A DNA stretch of 64,000 nucleotides. It comes from Pseudofrankia saprophytica (GTDB lineage: Bacteria; Actinomycetota; Actinomycetes; Frankiales; Frankiaceae). Positions within the stretch are counted from its first letter, which is position 1; every line of letters begins with the position of its first letter. Below the pieces are notes generated by a model that had not been told where the DNA came from, ran no database searches, and worked only from the letters and a program-made list of their open reading frames with translations. A program made the translations under genes and the position numbers. This document shows, in pieces, positions 53,413-61,254 of this stretch. The DNA lies in the NCBI RefSeq assembly GCF_000235425.2, contig NZ_KI912266.1, positions 1,936,154-2,000,153 on the forward strand. The letters are read 5' to 3'.

Positions 53413-54342
53413 TCATCGGCGTGGGCTTTCCCGATCGCCGGGCGGGGCGAGCGGCCGGGGTCCGGGAGACGGTGCGGTGACGGACGCGGGGGTGGGAGCG
53501 GTGTCGAGTTCGGTGCAGATGTGCTCGACGCAGGTGACGAGGCGGGCCGTCTTGTTGGTGCGCAGGAGTTCGTGGCAGCCGCCGCTCACGCCGCTGGTGA
53601 CCGGGCCGGGGACGACCATCACCGGGCGGCCCAGCGCGGTGGCGGCGCTGGTCGCCGCGAGTGACTTCCCGCCTCGGGCGGTCTCGACGAGGACGACGCC
53701 GCTGGCCAGGCCGGCGATGAGGCGGTGGCGGGCGGCGAGGCGGCGGCGGGACAGCGGCTGGCCGGGGACTGATGCCGTAACGACGACGCCACGCTCGCCC
53801 ACGGTGTCCAGCAGGGCTCGGTGTCGGTGTAGCTCGTCGGTCGAGGCCAGCACCACCACCGCTGGGGCGACGCGGGCGGCGGCGGTCAGTGCGGCGGTGT
53901 CGATCCCGTGCGCGGCAGCGGCGATCACGGTGCGGCCTCGGTCGGCAAGTCCGCCACCCAGCTCGCCGGCCACGTGCAGGCCGTAGCCGCTCGCCACCCG
54001 GGAACCGACGACGGCGACCGCGCCCGGCGCGGTCACGGTGGCGAGGTGCGCCGGGCCGCGTGCCCACAGCGCCAGCACCGCGCCGGCGCGAAGCTCGCCG
54101 TCGACGTCGAGGCCTGAAAGGCCCGTCGGCCACTCGTCATCGCCGGGGCAGATCGGCCGCCATCCCGCTTCCTGCGCGATCCGCAGGGCATCGGCCGGGT
54201 CCGGGGCTGGGTGGCGGGCGGTGTAGCCGTGCCACGCGGCGACCGGCCCGGCGGCCCGGATCGCCCGGTAGGCATCGGGCGTGCATGGCCCGACCGTGAG
54301 AGCCAGCCCCACCCGGGCCAGCCGCTCCTCGGACGTCGACAT
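53413..54342 (-). CDS. DprA/Smf-like protein
   Basis: 309 residues from ATG 54342 (GGAGG upstream; the frame is open 20 codons earlier). The Rossmann-like DprA domain is recognised by VAVVGSRVASGYGLHVAGELGGGLADRGRTVIAAAAHGIDTAAL, LSRRRLAARHRLIAGLASGVVLVETARGGKSLAATSAATALGRPVMVVPGPV and SGGCHELLRTNKTARLV. DprA loads RecA on incoming single-stranded DNA, and homologues also occur on mobile elements, where the role is less clear. VETARGGKS replaces the usual VEA....SGSL, a mild divergence. It is the last gene of a leftward operon with a DUF3846 and an unknown gene. A role in handling conjugated single strands is possible. Confidence 0.85.
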   Translation of the reverse strand: MSTSEERLARVGLALTVGPCTPDAYRAIRAAGPVAAWHGYTARHPAPDPADALRIAQEAGWRPICPGDDEWPTGLSGLDVDGELRAGAVLALWARGPAHLATVTAPGAVAVVGSRVASGYGLHVAGELGGGLADRGRTVIAAAAHGIDTAALTAAARVAPAVVVLASTDELHRHRALLDTVGERGVVVTASVPGQPLSRRRLAARHRLIAGLASGVVLVETARGGKSLAATSAATALGRPVMVVPGPVTSGVSGGCHELLRTNKTARLVTCVEHICTELDTAPTPASVTAPSPGPRPLAPPGDRESPRR

Positions 54343-54438
54343 GGACAGACCACCTCCGCACAGGGATAAGAGACGAAGAAGGAAGAACAAATCTCGGGGC
54401 AACGTCGCGGACAGCCAGGCGAGTGCGCAGGCTGTGGA

Positions 54439-54945
54439 TCAGGAGTTCCGTGGCGGGCTTTCCTGGCCGAGCCGGGTGAGGCGGACCGTCCGGTTGGGGG
54501 CGCGCCGCGCCATCCTGGCGACCAGTGCGAGCCCGAAGAAAGGTTCTCCGATCACGAGGGACATCGGAATCCAGGCCCCGGTGCGCTTCACCTGCTGTTC
54601 GATCTGGAAACGGGCCGGCCCGGCGCACAGGTCCCGAAGCCAGACCGGTGCCGAGGTTGTGGACCCGGTCCGGCTCGCCGGCCCGACCACGACCGCGTCT
54701 CCACACAGAACCGCCTCGGTGAAGTCCGGATCCAGCGACGCGGCCAGCAGCAGCACCCGGGGATTCATCGGCAGCCCGTTGATCAGCCCTTCGTCGTTGA
54801 CGAACAGAAAGACCTCGTCGTCCACATAGACCAGCTCGAAATTCCCGCCGACGAGCCGCTGGAAGCCGACCGGACTGTCGGCGTCGAGGCTTTCGACTCG
54901 GGCCGGCGTGGCCGGATCCGCCGGGATCACCACAACCTCGATCAC
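54439..54945 (-). CDS. DUF3846-like protein
   Basis: 168 residues. The first 100 match the DUF3846 pattern: IEVVVIPADPATPARVESLDADSPVGFQRLVGGNFELVYVDDEVFLFVNDEGLINGLPMNPRVLLLAA...VLCGDAVVVGPAS. Family members are small proteins of phages, plasmids and ICEs with unknown function. The C-terminal 60 residues are basic. The start overlaps the stop of the upstream gene (ATGA), so the two are translationally coupled. The dprA-like gene follows after 96 bp. Confidence 0.75.
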   Translation of the reverse strand: MIEVVVIPADPATPARVESLDADSPVGFQRLVGGNFELVYVDDEVFLFVNDEGLINGLPMNPRVLLLAASLDPDFTEAVLCGDAVVVGPASRTGSTTSAPVWLRDLCAGPARFQIEQQVKRTGAWIPMSLVIGEPFFGLALVARMARRAPNRTVRLTRLGQESPPRNS

Positions 54946-55304
54946 CAGGCCACCTCCGCCCCCGCCGACGAGTCCGACAGGTCGGCAGCGTCCGGCACTG
55001 TGGGTGTGGTGGCTCGGGGGTGGTCGACGACGTGGCGCAGCAGGGGCAGCGGGTTGTCGAGCGAGAGCATCAACATCCAGTCCGCGACCTGGATCGACGG
55101 CACCCCGCCAGCGGGCGAGTCCTTGAACTGGATGACAGTGAGAACGTGCCCGATCTCGATCTCGAGGTCGCCACGCACGAAGCGCGGCCGCTCTCCCGAC
55201 GGGTGGCGTCGGAACCCGGACTCGTGGAGAAACCCGACGACCGCGGCGATCGACCGGACCGGTGTCGAGGCGGCACCCGCCGGGCCGTGGTGATGGCAGG
55301 CCAT
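54942..55304 (-). CDS. Hypothetical protein
   Basis: 120 residues from ATG 55304 (GAGGAG upstream; the longer frame before it is in a low-GC promoter-like stretch). The N-terminus has a His run (ACHHHGPAG). The core is VRSIAAVVGFLHESGFRRHPSGERPRFVRGDLEIEIGHVLTVIQFKDSPAGGVPSIQVADWMLMLSLDNPLPLLRHVVDHP. No family recognised. First gene of the leftward operon with the DUF3846 and dprA-like genes. Function unknown. Confidence 0.7.
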   Translation of the reverse strand: MACHHHGPAGAASTPVRSIAAVVGFLHESGFRRHPSGERPRFVRGDLEIEIGHVLTVIQFKDSPAGGVPSIQVADWMLMLSLDNPLPLLRHVVDHPRATTPTVPDAADLSDSSAGAEVAW

Positions 55305-55635
55305 CCGAAACTCCTCACAGAAAAATAGGAAACGGAAAAGAATCGACCCGCATCCAGCCGGCATCGCGGGCGGAGACGCGGAAATCCCGATCGGTGTTCG
55401 ATGTGTGTGCCGTGGGCGCGTGGGAATGGTCGATCGACCGGACCATAACTTGATCAGAACGTGCACAGCAATCCCACCGCGAAAAGAGTCATGAAACCCG
55501 CCGATCGCGAACCGTCGGGAAAGGTTTTCCAAAGATATTTCTTGGCTGCAGACGGGTTAGCGAGGTACTGCTGAAAACGGCCCCAAATCCGGGGTGCATT
55601 CATCCCGCGCCGCATGCGTGAAGGGAACAATCCCC
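55305..55635. other. Divergent promoter region
   Basis: Lower GC content than its surroundings, between leftward (55304) and rightward (55636) operons. It includes the short inverted element GGAAAGGTTTTCC near 55519 and CCCCAAATCCGGGG near 55581. Likely carries both promoters and an operator. No gene seen. Confidence 0.45.
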
Positions 55636-56676
55636 ATGGCCGACCACGACGCCACCCCCGCGCCCGCCGCCGCCGTGCCCGATGACCTGGCCGACATCCT
55701 GGAGATCCTCACGACCGCCGACGGGCCGCTGACCGTCAGGCAGCTAGCCACCCAGGCCGGGGTGTCGCGGGCGACCGCGTCCACGTCCCTGGACCGCCTC
55801 GCCAAGATCGGCAGGGCTGGCAAGGCCGGACTGGACGCCACCGGGCCCGGCCGCCCCGCCGCCCGCTGGGCCGCCATCACGCCCGGCACCCCGGCCGGCG
55901 CCGACCCCGCCGACCCCGCTGCTGACGCTACCGGCGACCCGGACGGCGCCACCGCGCCCGCCACGACCCCCGACCCGACCGACCCGGACACCGCACCCGA
56001 TGAGGCCGCGCCGGGCGACACCGCCGCACCGGACGGCTCGGACGACACGACCTCCGACGAGCCGCTCGCCGACACCGACAGCGAGCCTGCGCTGGGCACG
56101 GCGGCCCCGCAGCCACCCGCCAGCCCGGACGCCGACGCGCAGCCCGACATGGCAACCGAGGCTGAGCCCGACAGGGCTGAGCCGGGCCTTCCCAGCAGCG
56201 CGGACCCGGACGAGGCGGCCGGCGAGCAGAGCCCGCCCCCGACCGGCGACGTCACCGTGGCGGGCATACCTGTGCAGGGCCCGGTGGCGGTGTGTGCGGC
56301 GTTGACGTGCCCGCTGGCGGCCTGCCCGATCCGCACCGGCACCGGCGCCGCCCCCGCCGCGCCCCGTTCCCGGGCGCGGGCCGCCCAGCCCCCGGCCACC
56401 GGGCCGGCCGAGCAGCGCGTCAACGGCAACGGCTCCGCCCGGATGCGGCCGGGCCAGCTGGCCGGACAGGTCCTGGATTACCTACGCGCCAACGATGACG
56501 TCGCGTTCACCCCCGGTGAGATCGCCCGCGAACTTGTCCGGTCCTCGGGCGCGGTCGCCAACGCCCTAGCCAGCCTCGCCGGCCACGGCGCCGTCACCCA
56601 GGTCTCCGACAAGCCCCGCCGCTACCAGCACCTCGATGGCGCCGCGAACACCACCGCCCCCGCCGCTACCGCCTAA
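55636..56676 (+). CDS. Protein with two winged-helix domains
   Basis: 346 residues from ATG 55636 (GAAGGGA upstream). An N-terminal MarR/IclR-like HTH (DLADILEILTTADGPLTVRQLATQAGVSRATASTSLDRLAKIGRAGKA) is followed by a roughly 150-residue acidic, Pro/Ala-rich linker. A Cys-containing segment (VAVCAALTCPLAACPIRTG, CxxxxC-like) comes next. A second winged helix closes the protein (MRPGQLAGQVLDYLRANDDVAFTPGEIARELVRSSGAVANALASLAGHGAVTQVSDKPRRYQ). The second domain closely matches the one on the MoxR protein and the two copies in the gene at 57114. DNA binding is likely; target unknown. Confidence 0.75.
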   Translation: MADHDATPAPAAAVPDDLADILEILTTADGPLTVRQLATQAGVSRATASTSLDRLAKIGRAGKAGLDATGPGRPAARWAAITPGTPAGADPADPAADATGDPDGATAPATTPDPTDPDTAPDEAAPGDTAAPDGSDDTTSDEPLADTDSEPALGTAAPQPPASPDADAQPDMATEAEPDRAEPGLPSSADPDEAAGEQSPPPTGDVTVAGIPVQGPVAVCAALTCPLAACPIRTGTGAAPAAPRSRARAAQPPATGPAEQRVNGNGSARMRPGQLAGQVLDYLRANDDVAFTPGEIARELVRSSGAVANALASLAGHGAVTQVSDKPRRYQHLDGAANTTAPAATA

Positions 56677-56704
56677 ATGCATCCCCGCGCGGCGGCGCGC
56701 CGGG

Positions 56705-56739
56705 CCGGGCGGGCGGCACCACCCGTGCCGCCCGCCCGG
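56705..56739 (+). terminator. 15-bp hairpin terminator
   Basis: CCGGGCGGGCGGCAC and its complement with a five-base loop, 28 bp after the stop of the winged-helix gene. Confidence 0.65.
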
Positions 56740-56789
56740 CTGCTCGGGCCGCCGCCTGCCTGCCCGCACCCGGTGAAGGAAGCCCTGTG

Positions 56790-57035
56790 ATGCCGCTGTT
56801 CGACCACGGCGCCCACGCCGCAACCCTGACCACCACCACCCACGCCGACAGCAAGATCACAATCCGGCCCGACACCGGCGACGCCGGAGACGCCGGACCG
56901 GTGATCCTGCTGCGGCTCGACGCGACGTGGACGCACACCGTCGCCGCGACCTACCTCGACCCCGACGAGGCCCGCCAGCTCGCCGCCGCCCTCACCCGCG
57001 CCGCCGACCACCCACCCACCACCCAGGCTGGCTGA
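56790..57035 (+). CDS. Small hypothetical protein
   Basis: 81 residues from ATG 56790 (GAAGGAAG upstream). The C-terminal VILLRLDATWTHTVAATYLDPDEARQLAAALTRAADHPPTTQAG is homologous to the end of the product of the next gene (VVLLRLDPDEARQLGGALTRAADHAPTTPAG). The pair thus shares a small domain, either free or fused to winged helices. Function unknown. Confidence 0.65.
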   Translation: MPLFDHGAHAATLTTTTHADSKITIRPDTGDAGDAGPVILLRLDATWTHTVAATYLDPDEARQLAAALTRAADHPPTTQAG

Positions 57036-57113
57036 TCCTCTCCCGCCGCGCGCCCGCCACAACGCCGGCCGAGCCACCTACGAGCAGCCACATTTCCAGG
57101 AGATCAGCCGCCC

Positions 57114-58052
57114 ATGCGCACTCCCGAAACCCCAGGCCGCCGGCCACGGACCCCGACCCCCCGACCGCTCGCCATGATCCCCACCGATATCCAGGTCGGG
57201 ATCCGCCCCGTCCAGGAGACCCCGGCCAACGGGGACGGCAGCCCACGGCTGCGACCTGGCCAGCTCGCCGGACAGGTTCTTGAACTGTTGCGTGCCCGCC
57301 CTACCGCGGCCTTCTCGGTCGCCGACGTCGCCCGCGAGATTGTTCGCTCGACCGGCGCAGTCGGCCCCGCCCTTGACCGCCTCACCAAGGCCGGCGCGGT
57401 CCATCTCGTCTGTCCTCGCCCCCGGCTCTACCAATGCGCCCCACACCCCGTGGAACCGCCGCCCGACGGCACACATCCGCACGACCAGCCAACTGTGGAC
57501 GTCCCCAACAACCCGACTCGCCGGCCCCTGATGCTTCGCCCGCTCGCCATAATCCCCACCGGCACCCAGGTCGGGATCCGCCCCGTCCAGGAGACCCCGG
57601 CCAACGGGGACGGCAGCCCACGGCTGCGACCTGGCCAGCTCCCCGCACAGATTCTCGAGCTGTTGCGCGCCCACCCCCACACGGTCGTCTCCGCGCCCGA
57701 CGTCGCACGGGAACTCCGTCGCTCCATCGGCGCCGTCACTACCGCCCTCGACCGCCTCACCACCATCGGCCTGGTCCGCCTCGTCAGCCCTCGGCCCCGC
57801 CTTTACCAACTCCGCCAGCACCCTGCCGAACCCGCCACCGCTGCGGCCCACGGCAGCACACCGGCGGCGCCCATGTCGCTCGACGACGAGCCCGCCACCC
57901 TCTCTCAAACCGACATCACGATCAACGTGCGCGTCCAGACCGACGGCCACGGCTTCGTCGTCCTCCTGCGCCTCGACCCCGACGAGGCCCGCCAGCTCGG
58001 CGGCGCCCTTACCCGCGCCGCCGACCACGCGCCCACCACCCCGGCCGGCTGA
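57114..58052 (+). CDS. Tandem winged-helix protein with recent internal duplication
   Basis: 312 residues from ATG 57114 (CCAGGAG upstream). Two similar halves each contain IPT..QVGIRPVQETPANGDGSPRLRPGQL and a winged helix (VADVAREIVRSTGAVGPALDRLTKAGAVHLVCPRPRLYQ; APDVARELRRSIGAVTTALDRLTTIGLVRLVSPRPRLYQ). The C-terminal 50 residues repeat the small domain of the preceding gene. A 76-nt stretch is identical in both halves (57191-57266 and 57566-57641) although the HTH parts have diverged. Probably a DNA-binding regulator or adaptor. The IS982 element lies just downstream. Confidence 0.75.
   Translation: MRTPETPGRRPRTPTPRPLAMIPTDIQVGIRPVQETPANGDGSPRLRPGQLAGQVLELLRARPTAAFSVADVAREIVRSTGAVGPALDRLTKAGAVHLVCPRPRLYQCAPHPVEPPPDGTHPHDQPTVDVPNNPTRRPLMLRPLAIIPTGTQVGIRPVQETPANGDGSPRLRPGQLPAQILELLRAHPHTVVSAPDVARELRRSIGAVTTALDRLTTIGLVRLVSPRPRLYQLRQHPAEPATAAAHGSTPAAPMSLDDEPATLSQTDITINVRVQTDGHGFVVLLRLDPDEARQLGGALTRAADHAPTTPAG
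57191..57641 (+). repeat. Exact 76-nt direct repeat, 375 nt apart
   Basis: 57191-57266 and 57566-57641 are identical, in frame with each other (125 codons apart). The flanking homologous sequence shows many differences, so gene conversion or a recent partial duplication is likely. Confidence 0.95.
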
Positions 58053-58074
58053 TCCGTTTCCCGCGCACCCGGGC

Positions 58075-59063
58075 CTAGACGAGTAATTCCGATCTCTGGT
58101 CAGTGGTCGTAGGCGATCAGGGAGCGGGTGACGGGCGCGGCGGTCTTGTTGTTGTGCCAGATCGCCGCGGCCATCGCCAGTAGGCGCTGGGCGACGCGGA
58201 CCGCGACGCCCTCGAAGGTCCGCCCGCCGTGTTGTTCCAGGTCGAGTTGGCCCTTGAGGGTGTCGTTGACCGACTCGATGAGCTGGCGGACCTTCTTGAG
58301 CATCGGCTCGCCGTTGCGCGCCGTCTCGTCCTTGCGGTGCGGACGGAGCAGGTCGATGCGCTGCTCGGACAGTGCCGCCTCGAGGTCGTTCGAGGCGAAC
58401 CCCTTGTCCGCGATCAGCAGGATCCGGTCTCGTTCGGCGATCAGGGCGGCGTCGTGGTCGAGCATCGCGGCGAGCACCTCCCGTTCGCCGATCTTCGGGT
58501 TGGCCAGTGCCCACAGGACGGGCATGCCGGTCGGGGTGCAGACCAGGTAGAGCTTGAGGCCCCAGTAGAACCGGGAGTGCGACGCGCAGTAGCCGTAGCC
58601 GGCCCAGCCGGCCATCTCGGAGCGCTTCACGGTCGGCCGGGACATCCCGCACGGGACGGGGGTGGCGTCGGTGATCCAGTGGTTGTCGAACCAGAAGTCG
58701 CTGTCGACCGCGACCGCCCTGATCGCCTCCTTGACCAGCGGCAGCGCCGTCTTCAGACGCCGGTTGTAGCCGGACTGGCCCGGCAGATACGGGAACATCC
58801 CGGTCAGATGCCTGCGGGCGTAGCGCAGCCAGCGGGCCTCGGAGTGGTGGCCGAGCAGGGCCTGGGCGACCGCGAGGCAGACGAGTTCGGAGTCGCTCAG
58901 CGTGGGTGGCCGTCCGGTCCGTCGTCTCCCTCCGATCCGGTCGTCGATCTTCACATAGAGTGCGGTCAGGAGGGTTTCCAGGTCTTGCGTCACAACTCGA
59001 TCTTGGAAACCCTCTCTCCATGCCCGACCACCGGTCACCCAGACTTCGGACTTACTCGTCTAG
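58075..59063 (-). mobile_element. IS982-family insertion sequence
   Basis: Bounded by imperfect inverted repeats. The left end reads CTAGACGAGTAATTCCGA at 58075; the right end, read inward, is CTAGACGAGTAAGTCCGA ending at 59063. A single transposase fills the element. No clear target duplication could be identified. Confidence 0.85.
58100..59038 (-). CDS. IS982-family transposase
   Basis: 312 residues, full length. The family opening DLETLLTALYVKIDDRIG, GRPPTLSDSELVCLAVAQALLG and RWLRYARRHLTGMFPYLPGQSGYNRRLK are seen, then a DDE domain (FWFDNHWITDATPVPCGMSRPTVKRSEMAGWAGYGYCASHSRFYWGLKLYLVCTPTGMPVLWALANPKIGERE; LLIADKGFASNDLEAAL) and the C-terminal ESVNDTLKGQLDLEQHGGRTFEGVAVRVAQRLLAMAAAIWHN. 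No frameshift, so possibly active. Confidence 0.95.
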   Translation of the reverse strand: MTGGRAWREGFQDRVVTQDLETLLTALYVKIDDRIGGRRRTGRPPTLSDSELVCLAVAQALLGHHSEARWLRYARRHLTGMFPYLPGQSGYNRRLKTALPLVKEAIRAVAVDSDFWFDNHWITDATPVPCGMSRPTVKRSEMAGWAGYGYCASHSRFYWGLKLYLVCTPTGMPVLWALANPKIGEREVLAAMLDHDAALIAERDRILLIADKGFASNDLEAALSEQRIDLLRPHRKDETARNGEPMLKKVRQLIESVNDTLKGQLDLEQHGGRTFEGVAVRVAQRLLAMAAAIWHNNKTAAPVTRSLIAYDH

Positions 59064-59156
59064 CCCGAAATCCCCGGTCAGCCCGGGAAGGGCGCTGCGA
59101 CCGCCGTTCCCGGGCGCTCATCCCCGTCCCCGCTCACCCATCCGCACGGAGGAACC

Positions 59157-59672
59157 ATGTCCACGACCAGCGAGAACCACGCGTTCGCCCGCGAGGTAGG
59201 CATCCGACTACGCACCATCCGCACCCAGCAGGGCTACTCCCTCCAGAAGGTAGAGGCCCTATCCCACGGCCGGTGGAAGGTCCCGGCGGTCGGCTCCTAC
59301 GAACGCGGCGACCGCATGATCAGCGTCCAGGCTCTCGCCGGGCTCGCCGCGTTCTACGGCGTCACCGTCCGCGACCTGCTGCCCGGCGGACGGCCCGGCC
59401 CGCTGCCACCGCGCACCGCCCGCCTCGTGCTCAACTTGCCCGCGCTGGCCCGCGTGCCCGGCGAGGACGCCGGGCCGCTGCGTCGCTGGGTCGCCGAGAT
59501 CCAACGGGAACGCGGCGACTACGCCGGCCGCGTCCTCTCCATCCGCCACGACGACCTACGCACCCTCGCCACCCTCTACGACCGCACCCCCGACCAGCTG
59601 ATCGACACACTCCGCCGGTGGAACGCCCTCGACCCCATGGGCGACGTCGGGAACCCCGCCGACACCGCCTGA
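59157..59672 (+). CDS. BldD-like transcriptional regulator with c-di-GMP motif
   Basis: 171 residues from ATG 59157 (GGAGG upstream). An N-terminal XRE-type HTH (REVGIRLRTIRTQQGYSLQKVEALSHGRWKVPAVGSYERGDRMISVQALAGLAAFYGVTVRDLLPG) and C-terminal domain both align with BldD, the master repressor of sporulation in streptomycetes. The bipartite c-di-GMP signature RGD-x8-RxDD is intact: RGD at 119-121 and RHDD at 130-133, with the same spacing as BldD. The C-terminal tail (NALDPMGDVGNPADTA) differs. It may be a paralogue rather than the chromosomal bldD. It lies 94 bp from the IS982 right end. Confidence 0.88.
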   Translation: MSTTSENHAFAREVGIRLRTIRTQQGYSLQKVEALSHGRWKVPAVGSYERGDRMISVQALAGLAAFYGVTVRDLLPGGRPGPLPPRTARLVLNLPALARVPGEDAGPLRRWVAEIQRERGDYAGRVLSIRHDDLRTLATLYDRTPDQLIDTLRRWNALDPMGDVGNPADTA

Positions 59673-59719
59673 TCCCCACGCCGTAGCGGCGTGATCAGGA
59701 CGGCACCGATAGCACGACC

Positions 59720-59751
59720 GCGCCCTCCCAGCGTCCACGCTGGGAGGGCGC
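59720..59751 (+). terminator. Hairpin terminator after the BldD-like gene
   Basis: GCGCCCTCCCAGCGT and its complement separated by two bases. A smaller hairpin (ACGCCG-TAG-CGGCGT) lies directly after the stop codon near 59679. Confidence 0.65.
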
Positions 59752-59947
59752 ACGGCCTGCCACAGCGAATCCGGGAAAACGGGTCGGCGCGCCCCCGTTC
59801 CGACGGCGGTCTCCGCATCCGACCGTCGGCCGTTGCCCGGCGGGCGTTGTGGCCGTGGCCGGATGCGCAGCGCACCGCCTTGAAGACGGTGCGTCTCCGA
59901 CGGATAGGGTGAATTGCACCGATCGTCGGCCACGCGGAGGGGGCGTC

Positions 59948-60814
59948 GTGACGGAGACGGACGACTCACAAACCAGCGACGCCGGCTGGGACTGGACGAG
60001 CTCCACCGAGGATGCCGTGCGGGTGGATCTGCAGACCGATCGGCCGCACTCGGCCCGGATGTATGACTACTACCTGGGCGGTAAGGACAACTTCCCGGCC
60101 GACCGGGAGGCTGCGGCGCAGGCGCTGGCCGAGTTCCCGCACGGGCGGACGACCGCTCAGCAGAACCGGGCGTTCATGCACCGGGCGATCCGCTACCTCG
60201 TCGACGAGGTCGGCATCCGCCAGTTCCTCGACATCGGCACCAGCATTCCCACCAGCCCCAACCTGCACGAGGTCGCCCAGCAGGTCGCCCCGGACGCCCG
60301 GGTCGTGTACGCGGACAACGATCCGATCGTGCTCATCCATGCCCGTGCGCTGCTGACCGGCACGCCGGCTGGGCGCACTGCCTATCTGGCCGCGGACCTG
60401 CGTGACGTCGAGGCGATCCTCACGTCGGCCGAGCTGCGCGACACCATCGACCTGACCCGGCCGGTCGCGGTGTCGCTCGTCGCGATCCTGCACTTCTTCC
60501 CGGACGCCGACGACCCGTACGGCATCGTGCAGCGGCTGCTCGACGCGCTGCCGTCGGGCAGCCATGTGGTGATCAGCCATGTCACCGGCGACTACGCGCC
60601 CGAGACCTGGACCCAGTTGATCGAGACCTATCGCAGTCGGGGAATCCCCGCGCAGGCCCGCGGCCGCGGCGAGATTGCCCGGTTCTTCGAGGGTCTCGAC
60701 CTGGTCGAGCCCGGGATACAGGTCGCGCACCGGTGGCGGCCCGACGGCGCCGTCCCGGCGGGTCTGACCGACGCTGAGGTCAGCGTCTACGGCGGCGTTG
60801 GCCAAAAGAAATGA
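59948..60814 (+). CDS. SAM-dependent methyltransferase (Methyltransf_19/DUF574)
   Basis: 288 residues from GTG 59948, with GGAGG upstream. Strong matches to the actinobacterial family: RPHSARMYDYYLGGKDNFPADREAA near the N-terminus (the family hallmark), QFLDIGTSIPTSPNLHEVAQQVAPDARVVYADNDPIVLIHARALL (SAM-binding motif I), VAVSLVAILHFFPDADDPYGIVQRLLDALPSGSHVVISH and a C-terminal HRWRPDG. Members occur in large numbers in actinomycetes and mostly lack known substrates. It is monocistronic, with a hairpin upstream. No secondary-metabolite genes adjoin it. Confidence 0.92.
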   Translation: MTETDDSQTSDAGWDWTSSTEDAVRVDLQTDRPHSARMYDYYLGGKDNFPADREAAAQALAEFPHGRTTAQQNRAFMHRAIRYLVDEVGIRQFLDIGTSIPTSPNLHEVAQQVAPDARVVYADNDPIVLIHARALLTGTPAGRTAYLAADLRDVEAILTSAELRDTIDLTRPVAVSLVAILHFFPDADDPYGIVQRLLDALPSGSHVVISHVTGDYAPETWTQLIETYRSRGIPAQARGRGEIARFFEGLDLVEPGIQVAHRWRPDGAVPAGLTDAEVSVYGGVGQKK

Positions 60815-61254
60815 CCTAGCTCGCCCTACGAAGCACGGCGCGTGGCGCGGCGCAACGGGTGGTCGGTTCGCCGCTTGCGCGACGGGGCAGGTACAAGCGC
60901 GACCGCTGCGGCCAGCCCGGCGTGCGGTGCGTCGTCGGACACCTAGTGCTCGACAGGCCTGCCGAGGGTGGAACAGGCCCGGGCAGGGTCGCGCCGCTGA
61001 TCGCGGGAACCGCGACAACGGTGCCGGTGGCGGGCGTCTGCCACCGGCACCGCGCTGGCGGGAAATGCGGTCGGTCCCGGGTCGACGTCGGCGGGGGGAT
61101 CGCCTCGGTGTGTGTCACCGAGCCATCGCGCGGCCATTTGCCACATGCCCCGGCGGGCAACCGGCGCGCGCCGGGGCGTACTGCGTCGGCGCTTGGCGTC
61201 CGCCGAAGAGGAGGCGTTGTTGCCGGCGAGAAGCCGGCCAACCCCGCCCTCGCG
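60815..61254. other. Intergenic region, convergent
   Basis: 440 bp between the methyltransferase stop and the stop of the leftward BTAD gene. Frames here are Arg/Gly-rich shadows. No strong hairpin or repeat was recognised, although short GC-rich inverted elements occur. Confidence 0.4.

Noticed and set aside
57078-59021. 647-codon leftward frame across two genes and the IS982
   Set aside because: Out of frame with the IS982 transposase and opposite the winged-helix gene; not protein-like.
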